Assembly: GCF_000003815.2 (NCBI RefSeq)
Contig: NC_049982.1
Span: 22,505,629 to 22,569,628, forward strand
DNA length: 64,000 nucleotides
Reading direction: 5' to 3'
Origin: Branchiostoma floridae
Taxonomy: Eukaryota; Chordata; Leptocardii; Amphioxiformes; Branchiostomatidae
A program made the position numbers and the translations under genes. Numbering within the stretch: the stretch's first letter is position 1; the number at the start of each line of letters is the position of its first letter. A model generated the notes under the pieces. The model did no database searches. It worked only from the letters and a program-made list of their open reading frames with translations, and was not told the origin of the DNA. Positions 21,135 to 34,158 of the stretch are shown here, piece after piece.

Positions 21135-23449
21135 GTCAGCAACTTTCTCACCATAAAGCGAGCATATTTACAAAACGTCTGTTTTACCTCCGTGAAAATG
21201 GAGGGGTTGTTTTCAGTCTGTTTGGTTATTTGTCTTGGTGTGTGATCAAGTTTTTTTTTCCGTTGGCCCTGGTCCAAGTTTGTTCACGGGTTGCGCTGTA
21301 ACCGGAGACTGTTGAAATACAAAATGCTGAGCTGGCCTGCTTTCAAATTATTTCGGCAGGCTGGCAGAAGTGAAGCCGAAAGTGGATGATTATGTAATAT
21401 GCGGACAGGGATGTGTTATATTTCGTCACCAAATAGAAAAAAAAACTGTAGATATTTCATCTCCAATTTCCTGTTGTTTAGTTTACTATCCTAACGACGA
21501 ACTAAAGAAAATGGGAGCTAGAAAATTGATCGGCCGACGAGTCTGGAAGTGTCAAAGATCGGCTGTGTTCTCAGGTCCTCGAGCACTGTGTAGCGTGATG
21601 GAATAGATTATTAGGCGTAAAGTAGACTGTCAATCTTTTACACGGCGAACGTCTGGTGAACAGCAACTACGGCCAAAACTCGTCGGGGCTTCATGGTACA
21701 GTCTCTGCCTCCTTCAGACTAACGGCTGAACACACTAACAAGTTAGTCTCATCTTCACACGTCACGTCTTTTATAGTCTATTAGACATCACTAAAACATT
21801 GAAGTTCCTACTTTTGGACCATGTAAATAAGCTCTTTTCTACGTGCTTTTGTATCAACCTAAATGTACATTTACTACAAGTGGCAGGTTCAATTCAGTTA
21901 GAACGATGTTAGATAATGTGTGTGGAAGATTTGGGGTAAAGATTGCGTGTTTTGTGAGTTAAAAATTTCCAAGCATCTGACTACAGAGAGTGTGAGAACA
22001 TTGGAGCTTTATATTGCCTGTGGCGAGGAGGCCTATGCTGGTGTGTATAGTTCAGGGAACGTGTACAGGATAACTTTCAAAACGTCATTTTTAAGATTTT
22101 CAATGTGAGTATATCTTGGGAAGCAGTGGTAGATTTTCTGGGACTGACATAGATTCAGATTTTGTGTGAAAGATTTTTGACAGTGTTCAAAAGGGAAAAT
22201 AAATTCAGATTCATTGTGTTAAGTATTGACGTCATTACAGTCTTCAAAAGGTAAACAGGTGTATATAAGAGCCTAAGCATCAAATGTGGCCACCAGGCCG
22301 GTAGAGGTATGTGTATCCCAGGCACAGTAACGGTTATACTTGATTCTGGGACTCAGGAAGGGCGTTGAGGGATGTTGAATCTTCACGCTAAGAAGCCAAA
22401 CATAATTTCTAGCGTTTGTGTTCGTGATCGTCTGTCAGGGATTGAAAAGAGGCTGGTTCTTTTTCAGACTCCAAATCTCAATTAATATAGAATGAAATAC
22501 AATGCTGTGTCGATATCACGAAGAGTGATAATATAAACATTTATTAGCACTTTTCATCTACGTCTTACTGCTGCCTATACTACCAAAGTGGCCGTCACAA
22601 TTACAAGAATATTTCAAATGTAAGAAGCACAGTTCTAGAGATTGCCATTGTAACATTCTTGAAACGGGAAGAATTTTTTCGGCGTGTCTGCCTGTTTGTG
22701 TTTCCGCCTTATGTATTTCGACATGATAATTACGTTAGCCCCAGAGTGACAGGAAATGAAGGCCAGAGTTGCCAAAATACGTAGTCGATCTCGCGGGACA
22801 ACTGACAGACATTCCAGGTCATGGTGTCAACGAAGGAGCTTGTTAGGTGTCAATATGTTTGTTTCTCAGTTTGTGTCAGTTCAATGTTTGAAGATATTGT
22901 TTTCATATGGACTGGATGCATATTTGTTATGTCAAACGCTATAAAAACACAATCATGATAAATATTTATAATGGAGTTTGTATGCCGTAAAATCAAGAAC
23001 TTAAAATGTCAATGTTGTACATTAGATTTCACAGTGATAGTTTGTTTCGGTAGAGTATTTGATTGTTATTTCTGACATCTATGTGTTTGATATATAAATT
23101 AGTATATAGTATTACTCAAATACCAGTACAGTTTGTTCATGCTGAATTACACAAATCCTGGCGGTATCCGTGATACATATCTGTTTGGCACGTTTGGTAC
23201 TTATGTATCTGGCATAGTAGATATTGTTATGATGTAAGTCTGTAAGCGTATACTAGCCAGAATAGCCCATGTACATAAAATTATACATTACGTATAGCTA
23301 TGCTGCTGCATATGTAACTTGAAGCTGTAGATTGGTGGGTCAGTCGTGTGATGAATCTCAAATAGTATAGTATCCTGTGACACTTACAAGAATTTGAGAA
23401 ATTGTGCAAGCATTTTCTTTGTATTTCGAGGCTTGTTTGGGTTTTCTTT

Positions 23450-23650
23450 TGAAAGAGCCAGCCTTTGAAAAAATTTGCTCACGATCATTCCACTATCTAA
23501 TGGAGGGCCAAAGCCACAAGTACGCCATTTAGAGCAACCGTCTTTCTGTATTTTTGACCAGCATTGAGACATCACTCATCCACAATTTTGCAAGTACTGA
23601 AAAGGCACCGTCGCCACGACAATGTTTTTTACACGTAGTCTTGTTGTCTC
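23450..23650 (+). repeat. Dispersed repeat shared with 1700-1830
   Basis: Both copies contain TCTTTCTGTATT, then GAGACATCAC and TCGCCACG in the same order and spacing. Confidence 0.6.
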
Positions 23651-25521
23651 AATGCCTACCTAGTGCCCACCAGTCTACAGTTTCGATGCTACTGGAACTC
23701 TTGATTTCAACATTGCCTTCATGATCCCTAAATACCTTGCCGAATGTTAAATACACTACAACGAGTGCAATATATATATACATGTACAGACACAACAGCC
23801 AAACGGAAAAAAAGTTCCTACCACATTTTATACCAAATTGACAATCTATTTTGTCAGATTTCCAAACATGAATGTTAGTGAATGTAGATGAATGATATTG
23901 TAAACAAACATAGCTGAGGCGATGTGAACGACACAGGTGCGCATATGTGCCCATCGGTGAATAGTTTTGTAGCATGACACGATAGGTAGAGCCGTAGAGG
24001 GGTATTATACAAATTGTTGCTAACTTAAGTCTATTGTTGAAGTAGAAGAACGATGTGCAATAAGAAAAATGTGAATGAAGAGTTGTACGAAAGTAAATGC
24101 TGCTGCCTCTAGGCTTTAACATACAGGACAAAAGAACAGGATATGAAAGAACGGAATATCCTCCGGAGAAAGATTTCAGATCGAGCTCCTCTAGATATGA
24201 TTGAACGTTTAGGGGTTGTTTCTGTCATGATATTCGATAATGTATGGACAACATATTAGATCCCCGCATTTGATTATAATTATTCTGACATAGTCTTTTT
24301 CATCATCAAACTAAAATTTAAAATAAAAAAAACACGTGTTATTATCTTGATTTATTCCCCAAGACATTGACGGCTAGTCCTTCCCCGAGTATTGGAATGA
24401 AATTGCACTGATAAAATGTATTTCTGTAAAAGGTTTGCTGGACAAAATGCCATTTGACTTTACTATTTTAGAGTATTTTTTTTCAACACAAACACAGTTT
24501 TCCTTTACCAGATCTGTTTATCAAACAGGCTTGCCAACTTGGCTTATCTAACCCTTTATGATAAAACTAATAAGAATCATCATTGTTTTTAGTGTTTCCT
24601 CTTATTTCAATCATATTAGTTTGTTTATACACCTTACCCGGGTGCAGATAATGTGACATTGTATGATTCTGATCTCTAATGATTATGATTATGCTTTAAT
24701 CAAATTCAAGAAGACTAAATGGTAATAAAATTATGGTTTAATTAAAAATGCTGCTATAACTAATTTAGTTTGGAGATTTCAGTAATCTTGGGTATGTACA
24801 AAAATATTCACAATTTCTGCACCCGGCGTCCAATCTATTATTCATGATCGTTGTACAATGAAAGAATGTTGTGTTTGGTTCAATCAAATAAAACACTACA
24901 AGTGATCCAGTCTTCTCTGTGCTTTATTTGCTTTTAACGTAAGTAATCAAACACGAAACATAGTATCATTTTATCATTAATTCAACGATGTGAGTGAATT
25001 TTTTTAAATGCTAACTGTAGTACAATTTCATTATCATTATATCTGCAACTTATCATGAGCAATGTCAGTGATTTAAAAAAATTGCTAACAGTTAAACATT
25101 TATTAGTATTAGTGTCTCAGCAATAGAACAATGCTAGTTATTTTTAACTTAAATAAATGCTAACAGTGAAACATCCAAAATAGCATTGTTGTCACCACAA
25201 TTTGTCTCAATTTTAGTGATTTTGTAAATTGATAACAGTAAAACAAAAAACCATTACATCATTGCCTCAACTATTGAATTTACCATTATAATGATTGGTC
25301 TTCGTGAATCAATCAAGGTATCTAAATACCGCTAAAGAACGTTATGCTAATTCAAAACAGCACAATAACATGGTATAAGTACACTTTAAAGAACAACAGC
25401 AAGATATGTTAATTTAAATCAGCACATTTAAATAATTCATGCCAAATATCACGAAATCATGATATATCATCATCATCGTTCGGCTGTAGCGCAGGCGACT
25501 GCAAGCCTTCATTGACTAAAA

Positions 25522-25747
<226 letters not shown>

Positions 25748-25803
25748 TGATAGAAAGGGAGAGGGAGAGAAGTCGGGCAGAACAGGAACATTGAAGCTTC
25801 ATA

Positions 25804-28800
25804 TCAGTCTAACGTTTTATGACTTTTGTCGTTGATAACGACTTTCCGTAAGCGACTCTTTTGTTCTAGAAGCTGGTCTCTTGATGGGGGAAATCTGAAT
25901 TTAATGGCTTTTTTGGCAACATTAGATGCATCTGCATGGCTTATATCGCCTATAGTGTGCTTGGGTTCGAATGTCCGTGTCAGCTCAGTGTCCTGTGTGA
26001 GAAACTGGGTGTTGTGTATTGACTGGTCCGAAGGTGTTGTATAGGATGACAGCTCAGTACGCATGTCCACATCTGTGGTATGTGCTGTACCCTGGATGTC
26101 TTTGTTTGATGTATCACAAGCACGAGGGAAGCTTCCTACAGATTTAAAGCTAGCGTTTGCTTCACTTTTCCCAGACGGAACTGGTGATCTGTCGTTGAGC
26201 TTTCTTTCTGGTCGTTCGAATGTCTTCACGTTCTTGCCATAGGCTGGGCCGCCACTGGAAACATTAGAACAAGCAGCCTGTTTAGGACTTGTAGAGAATT
26301 TTCGTTTTTCTGTCTCGAACTGTCTCTCTGTGGTTGATCTGAAGTTTTCATCAAACGTTCTGTACTTCTCGACAGGCACTGTGGTCTCTGGGTAACCTCC
26401 CTCAAACAATTTCACGATCTCTGTGGTCTCATGGCGGATTGATATGGACACGTCTTCTCCGGCGTTGTCGTGACTCGTTCTAGACGTGTAGTCTTCTTCG
26501 CTAGAAACCGTCACATGTTCTATGTCTCCATTAGGAAGGCTCACTTTATCAGAAACTGTTGTTTTGGTGTACACGTTCCTCTTGTACACCTTAGCCGGTA
26601 GAAGATGAGGCTCCGGATGTTTGCTAAGCATGTCCTCTTTTCCGTCGGGATAACCTCTTGAACGTGACCTTCTGGGTGTGTCGTACGGGCCCTCGGTGAT
26701 CGTCGCCCCGCAGCTGTCGGGGTCGCCCCGAGGGCTGCTTCGGGGGTGGCGAGGTTCCGTGGAGAAGGACCATTCCTTGCATACCTTGCTGCCATCGTCG
26801 AACGAGCTGCAGTTCAAGCTAGTGTCGCTTGAACTCGTGTCGCTGTTGCTTCGTTCGAGCGAGTCAAACATGTCCAGTCTGTTACTTGATAGCTTTACAG
26901 GACGTTGTGGGTGTAGCATTGGGCTGGGGAGGCTAGTAGACCGACATAACTCGTCCTCCTGATGTTTGAACATGCGAGATAACTCCTTGACCTGTTCCAA
27001 TGTGGTGAAAGCTTGTTCTTGCAACAGCACCGATTCTCCTTCATTTCCGTGACGACGCCGTAGGTCCATCAGCAAAGCGTTTTCTCTGTCATGGTGATGA
27101 CTGGACGTTCCGTGTTCAGTAGACATGGTACCTCCACATTCACAGGCGGTCAAGCCATGTTGACTTTGAGATCCCCAGGCGTCCGTCTGTGTTCCAGTAC
27201 TCACTATGCTCCCCATTCTGGAAGACTCGGCCATGACGCGTGCTGTTCCATCAAACACTTCCTGTGGCATTGGTCTCACAACTGTATGGTCGCCTTGGCC
27301 TAGCTTGTGTTGGCTCTCTGCCCTTCCGTTAGTTTCGTTGCGCTCGCGCTCTGTTTCTTCGTCTGATCGGTCGTTTCCAGCTTCTGATGATGTGCTGATC
27401 TTTGTGTGCTTGACGTTGATCTTCATCTTGTTACTGATCGGGTGGTAAGACATCCACTCGTCCTGGCCAGAGGTCGCTGCGACGTTGTTTGATTGCACAC
27501 CGGCGTCTTTGGCGATTGGTTGGGTCACTGCAAGTGAAGACCCCTCCTCGTTGTTGGTATGACCTTGGCTGTCCACACTCCTCTCAAGGTCACCAGGTGT
27601 GTTGTCCCGTCCTCCTTGTGAGCTGCTGTCGCTACCCTTCAGCTGGCCAGGTGGTTCTGTTGGCTCGGTGCCGTCTTTGTCTTCTCCTAGTGCCACCGAC
27701 TCCTCCATCTCGACGATAGCCTCGTCCATGAGTGTGATGGCCTGGATGATGGCGGCCACCGTGTCCCTCTCCCGAGTTCTGCGCAGGTACAGGCCCAGGA
27801 GGATAACGGCGCACGACAGGGGTATGATCCCGATGATGAAGCCGCCGATGATGGTCTCCTTTGCGGTAAACATCCGCGATGGCACGGTACCTAACTCAGG
27901 GATATCTGAAGATACTTCGGTACCAACTGTAGGTGTGTCTGTGAACCATGCAGATATGTTCTCTGTGGATAAAGTAGACGTGCCAGGTGTATCAAGTGTT
28001 ACTATCGGTATGTTTGGTATCATACGTGTTCCAACCACGTTGTGTGTGTGGCGTTTCGGCCAGTGCGTGGTTGTTGGGTGTGCCAGTGTGCTGTAATGGA
28101 CACGTGTTATATTGGTGTACAACAGCATTTGTGTAGTGGAGTGTGTAGCGTTGTCATTACGTGCACGGTTTGTGTTGGTCTGGACGTTTCTGTCCCAAGA
28201 TGTAACTTTGTCAGGGACCGAAAACAAGACCTCCGGGTGTGAAGTGGTGGGTAGGCCGTTTGTAGTTCTCTTGGCCCAAGTCTTGCCAACTGCAACTAAA
28301 TGAAGAGAAACAGGAACAAAGAGTCAAACAAACAAACAAATAAATAAATAGATTGATAAACAAACAAACAAATTGTATGGGTTCAATGAATGATGTGGAA
28401 TCGCGTGGTTTAACGGTAGCGTGTTTGGCTCAGGACCTGTGGGTCACGGGTTCCATTCCGGCCATGTCACCGAACTTGTGCCTTTGGGAAAGACACGTAA
28501 CACGACTTTCCTCACTTCACTCAGGTAAAAATTAGTACCTAGCTTCGGGTAGGAACGTCCCTCACATAAGACATTAAACAGGGGGTCAGTATAACCCAAA
28601 CGGTGCGGTATAACCCCCTACCTCGACTAATTGGCTAGCTGAATAATTGATTTCAAGTCCAGCCTCAGTAATTTTATCGGTTTATTTTTCTGGTCTAAAT
28701 AAAAGTTCAGAGTAGGAAACAAATAAAGTTGGTTTACCTCCCATTGACCTATTACTGTGTAACAAATCTGCCTACAAAATATTCTGTATCTGTACCTATA

Positions 28801-31800
28801 TAGCCGGGTCAACCGCCCTTCGGCGTAACAGACCAGCTTCGACAATACTGACTTTATACTAAGCTTTCACCAGATCACAAGTCATTTGAATAAAGAGAGA
28901 ATCGCACCTGTTGAAACAGGTGTTGACACGGGGATATCTGCAGGGCTGTACGAGATCAGGAACCCTCTGTGCTGCTCGTGACCGTACGCGTCTGACGTGA
29001 ACGTGAGGTCGAAATGCCGTCCAACGAGGCCTTCTACCGGAGGTTCGTTGCCATTGCAGTAGGTGTTGTTTTCTGCCTTGTCCCGGATGATGAACAGCGA
29101 GTCGTACGTGCACACTCTGTCGGACTCGACGTCAAACGACTCGAAGGAGAGACGTATGGGTCTGAAATATAACCAAGTAGGATGTATTCATTACGAAAGC
29201 TACTAAACTTGATAAGTATTGTAAATTGTTTGAGACAACAAGTACAACATCCTTTGTCTTTCATCAGTGACTGAACTGGTCATGAATCTGAAGTCTATAA
29301 GGAATCAACTTAAGCAAAGTTGCGAATTCATATGCAATAGGGGTGGGTACCGGTACGGTGTATCAGTACAAAACCGTTTATTTCTTCTTGTTGGACCGGT
29401 CCCAAATAAAACGGACCTGAAAAAATCTGTGGACCGAAAGTTGGACCAATTCGAAAATGAACAGATTATAGCGGCAGGCATTCCCGTGTTGTGGGGTCCA
29501 TATGAAAAACAACAACAAGAGCTTAGTAGAGGTGAGTTAATAGTCATTTGTGCCAAGTTTCTACTGTCAAATTTGCCCCTTAACCAAGGCCGTTATTGTT
29601 TTTAACATTTAAGTAGAATTCTAAAACGCCAATGGACGTCGGATACTCCACCAAACAAAATCCTTTCTTAGCAAAATGAACCCTTGTTTTGAGTATAATA
29701 AGTGCACAGATAATTAGGTCCAGGTTCAGGTCCGGACCTGGACCTGATCCTCTGGAGCTGGACCGTACCTGGACCTGAATTTCTGTACCGGTATCCACCC
29801 CTAATATGCAGCTTAAATGAAGACAGTTCTGATACGGTTCAATTGAAGACGCTCAGGACAAGAAAATGTCCGTATGCGTAATATAATAAGAATGTATTAA
29901 GTTGCTTTAGCCCTGGTAGGAATGCATCTGTGTAACAGTTATATCCACATCAACCTTTTCAGTGTTGCGTGCTCGGAAAAAAATAGCTATTCTATTTCCG
30001 CACTTGGAATGATATATGTATAGAGATACCGTAAAGTTATTTTTTTAGCAGTGACTTGAATTTGCGATTGAAATACAGTGGTATGCAGTACAATAGTAAT
30101 ACAATACGATATTCTTCCAGTGTATTGATTTTGTGGTAAGAGGTTTTCGTGAAAATCGCGAAAATTCATGTAAACCCTCCGCAAAAATTTCAAAATTCAC
30201 AGATTGAACAAACATGTGCACACGCACATAATGACAATGACCTTATGATATCCTATTTGCCTTGTGCAGACTATGACACATCTGTAACAGAAAGACTATA
30301 CTGTATATGGGAAACTGGCATGATAATAATGCTGGTGATATGACTGTAAAATGCTCAGAAAGACAGCTGAAATATTCTAAATTTTCAACAATTAAAACGC
30401 GTTCAAGTGCAAGAAGTCAAATACAAAATGTTAGCATGTAAGACCAGCAAAAATGGCACAAGCTCTCCTGATGTACTGTTACGCATTAGCTATGACTATA
30501 ACAATATCAAACAGAAGTAGATGTTTACATATTTATGATAATATTTATTTAAATATTTACATCACACTATGATTGTCTGGTGACGTGTATTGTGACCACA
30601 CGGACGGACAGTTCGACGGAAGACATGTTAGTCATTTTTACACATAAATTTTTATTCAACTCATTGCCTGTAAATAAATTTGGTTAAAAGACCACTGTTC
30701 GCTTATTTGCGTACTAGAAACAAAATATCTTTTTGTGACCGCATACCCACGTAAAAAAGCACGTTTTGTGATGTATACGAGCAGTGTTTAGGTCTCGACA
30801 AAAGGCGTTTTGTAATTCAATTTTTAATGGTTACAACAAACATTTCACAATCTATTCAAACGCCACAAAAACATAACGTTTCTTGCTCACCTTGTCAGGT
30901 CCCTTGGCTCGACGGTCCAGTGGCACAGCGCGTGCTTTGGGTATTCCACCGGGAAGCCAGGCGATGTAATATTCCCCCTACCCGCAAGGATCGCTCGACC
31001 ACAACCTATTGGTCAAAACATGTTGTCATGTTAGATTCCCTCCTTCCCATCGTTTTTTTAAGGGGGGGGGTCGTTTTTACAAACAAAACCTTCATTTCTT
31101 CGCAGACGTACTTGTCTACATTAATGTAAAAGTTCATAATCGAAAAAAATTGCTTTCGAACAGAAGCAGATAGGCACGAAGAAATCATTTCAATAGAAGA
31201 CCACGTGCCATTGCATTTTACATCTAACGTTAGCTGATGTACGTTTTGTGTTTCTGTATTGTTCCCCCCAAAACAAAGATAAATCACGTGTTAGCCCAGG
31301 GAGGAAACATCGCCCATCTTTGAACCGACAGATCTCCATGTAATATGTACATGTACATGTAACCCAAACGTGCCCTTCCACACAAGTTGGAATTGACCTT
31401 TAACCCGTTTGTTTACCGCAGTGATCTATGGGTAATCAAAGGTTACCTTACGGAACCAAAGGATGTCTGTTTCGCATATCTGATAAATATATTTTTTAGC
31501 TATACAGCACCAGTTTTGTACTGCAAATTTAACTTGCGTAAGACTGGACTGTACCGTTTGTTTGATCCACTCACCGGGAAGGACCCCCACTCTCTTCGAT
31601 ATTAAAGTATGGTGCTGCTATGGAACAACATACTTATACCTCCACTTCTTACTTCTTGAAAAATATCCGATTGATTTAATACACAGTCTTCCAGGTAAAT
31701 TTCCCATCAAAGGCAAGCATAGCCACCCGCCGTGTTAGGCTTACGTCACATTTACAAACCGGGGCCCTGCCGGCATGTTTGTGGAAACGGAAAAATAGAA

Positions 31801-32732
31801 ATGTATGCGTAACAATATACACAAATAATGCCCATCATATATTCTCTCCTCTTTACGTCTTGTGTAGTTTGGTGCCTTTTATACCATACTCTTCCTCCCC
31901 GAAAGCTGCCCGGTCGGGCCCGGTTTGGAAATGTGGCGTGGGCCCTAACACAAGGACAACATAAATTCATGCGTCCGCCATTTTGAAGACCCATCCACAA
32001 ACATAACGTGAGAGACTTACTGTAAACAGGTGCCCGTTTGATCCGTGCTGCCCTGTTGAAATCCACAGAACTGGCACCTTTAGTCATCCCTGCCCTGCAG
32101 AGGAAAAAAAAAAGATTTGCGTTCACATTGGACCGAAAATATGTCTTCCTTGGAAAACTTGCCCCAGAATTGTCATCAGTATCAGGTTTTTTTTTTAAAA
32201 AGATGAAATATTTCTACATCAGTCCTCAGCCGATGCAGCGTTTTGGGTACTGTACTTTCAAACGTTGATGTTTTTAAAAGTGCAATTTCAGCAAAGCTGT
32301 AAGAATAATAACTGTACCAACATTAAGTTGAAAGAATATCAACTGAAAGACGAGTAGGAAAAATGGCTTTAGTTATTTTCTTTATCGATGTAGTCTCGAG
32401 ATAATTTTGCCCCTTTGACGTATGAATTGGATTTCCAAGAGGGCTCAGTATATGCAGAAGAAAACATAATACATTCAGTAAGTGGATCCAAGTGGACGAT
32501 ATTCTGTGGAACAATCCAATCCGACACATCCAAACAAAATCGTTCTCCATGTAGGTCGTAAAAGGTAAACACATGTACTAAGTGTCTGTCAGCGATGGTC
32601 GGTGTCAGTTGGTGGCATTTTCATCAGCCTGTAACTTATAGCGAAACAAAACGCACATATAGTTGATCAAAATCGTACTTACCACAGGACATGTTGTAGA
32701 AGCAGAAACCCACACACGGCTAAAGCATACAT
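25804..32732 (-). CDS. CUB-domain single-pass membrane protein, long cytoplasmic tail
   Basis: Complete five-exon gene, 994 codons plus stop, every junction in frame: 32732-32683, 32094-32021, 31005-30891, 29161-28908, 28295-25804. Exon 1 starts at ATG 32732 and codes a signal peptide (MYALAVCGFLLLQHVL). Exon 2 is a short linker with a basic RIKRAP stretch. Exons 3-4 code one CUB domain, about residues 43-155, with four cysteines (CGRAIL, LCHW, VCTYD, TYCNGN) and the SPGFP motif; CUB domains usually bind proteins or glycans. Then come a Thr/Ser-rich stalk with N-glycosylation sites, a membrane helix at about 313-335 (TIIGGFIIGIIPLSCAVILL) and a tail of about 660 residues. The tail is hydrophilic and Ser/Thr-rich, without a recognised domain; GTQTD resembles a dynein light chain LC8 docking motif. 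No named orthologue is recognised. It lies head to head with the next CUB gene. Confidence 0.9.
28398..28625 (+). repeat. tRNA-derived SINE-like element, family 1
   Basis: tRNA-like head (TGGTTTAACGGTAGCGTG, B-box-like GGTTCCATTCC at 28449), then a conserved core of TTTGGGAAAGACAC and CTTTCCTCACTTCACTCAGG. It lies in an intron of the minus-strand CUB gene. Confidence 0.75.
28908..31005 (-). other. CUB domain exons of the minus-strand gene
   Basis: Exon 31005-30891 (115 nt) begins two bases before the first CUB cysteine and ends LCHWTVEPRDLT. Exon 29161-28908 (254 nt) carries the second half, IRLSFESFDVESDRVCTYD to GFLISYSP. The intron between them holds the hAT-like element at 29338-29803. 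The first CUB exons of the neighbouring plus-strand gene are 112 and 115 nt with the same phases at both ends, which supports common descent. Confidence 0.9.
29338..29803. mobile_element. hAT-like non-autonomous element
   Basis: The 466-bp element begins TAGGGGTGGGTACCGGTAC and ends with its near-perfect inverted copy. Flanks ATATGCAA and ATATGCAG look like an 8-bp target duplication with one mismatch, as hAT elements make. No transposase frame. It lies in the intron that splits the CUB domain of the minus-strand gene. Confidence 0.8.
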
Positions 32733-34158
32733 TTTTCTTTCTTCCATTTGTCGTATTTCTTATCTGTGAGTTCACATGTAGGCGGATTCTGACGCACAGA
32801 AATAAATATGAATAATTCCAAGAAACTGAAAATTAGTCTGGAACACGCCTTAGCGCTTGAATATTAATAAAAACATGTAACGTTAAACTCAGGTTTTACA
32901 CCCTTGCTATTGTTTTTGAAAAATCGCAACGAAACGTATTCGATGCTTGTATATCAACATTGTAAAAGTGTGTATTATGAACATGACATATATGTAGTAA
33001 TGGAGGTTGCTAGTATACAAAAATACCGAACTGGTCACGCCCATTTCATTAGCGAAAACATTGGTTACACCCTTCGGAACCTTGGATCTTTTCTTGATTA
33101 TTCATCGAATAACTGGTACATACGCCGATTTGCAAATGAATGTTTTAACCTAAGCCATATATAATTTTTGTTGTCTCAAAAATAACAACTTTTGGCTCCC
33201 TCATTGTATTTCTTGCAAGATACCTGTGTATGTTACTGAAATTTTTGTGTTAAGCCATTATGAACCTCTGCGCGTATACTTACCAATCAAAGCTGCAAAA
33301 ATACCCCACCCTTAGTACTTGTGTAACGTTATACTTATGTTTTAGACATGTTGAAACGCCCACAAATACGTATGTCGCTCTGTGGGGTAAAATGTTGCGA
33401 GGGAAGGGGACGGGTAGACGTCACCATATTAGATTTAAATGCCTCGGGGGGGGGGGGGTCCTGAAAACTCTTAAACACAGACATTGGGCGAACAGAAACG
33501 TAACGAAGGGCAGTGAAGCATTTTTTTGTTGAAGCTGTACTATTGTGACGCCATTTTCCTACTTTTGTTCTGTGCGGTAGACATTATACTGGTGGCCCTT
33601 TGCTTACGTTTCCTCCGATAAATGTCAGACAATTTGCAACGCCCTGGTGTGGCTCTCTCCTGAAGGGGGTATCTCACTGCACCTGGAACACCGGTGCGGC
33701 ACTGCGGGGTTCGAAAGCTTACTCAACGAATTGCAGAGATAAAGTACGAGTTTTCTTACGTTTGGTGTATTTTGTTGTCCCCTAAGTCATACTTTTACGT
33801 ACGCGTATTACGCAAGATATAAATTATTTTTCAAAAATCGGCAAAAATAACACAGCAGTGCCGCAGTACTAGTGAACGAACCCCGCAGTGCCGCACCGGT
33901 GCCCCAAGTACAATAAGGTACCGTGTGATCAGTGGCAAATGGTTAGGAATTTTGGAGAGAAAAAAAATCTACCACTTTTTCTCAGATCACTTTTAAAGAA
34001 ATTTTATGATTGATTTACGCAAGAACAAACGAGTCAGAAAGGGGTGTGCAGTGTACACGGGGTCGTTTTGTCATGTTTAATTCATGTAATTTTTTTCCTC
34101 AGACTAATTAGCTGTCAATCCGTGCACGTACGCGGAGAAATCAGCGTACAGTTGCAAG
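32733..34158. promoter_or_regulatory. Shared intergenic region of the divergent CUB genes
   Basis: About 1.4 kb separates the two start codons, so both promoters must lie here unless there are upstream non-coding exons. I see no clear TATA box for either gene. A pyrimidine tract ending in CCTCAG just before the plus-strand start (34089-34102) could be an acceptor for a 5'UTR intron. A G-run lies at about 33440 and an inverted repeat at 33689-33901. Confidence 0.45.
33689..33901. repeat. 25-bp perfect inverted repeat, MITE-like
   Basis: CACCGGTGCGGCACTGCGGG (33689-33708) continues for a 25-bp arm, repeated in reverse at 33877-33901. A related half lies at 54680-54730. It lies in the shared promoter region of the two CUB genes. 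Confidence 0.75.
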
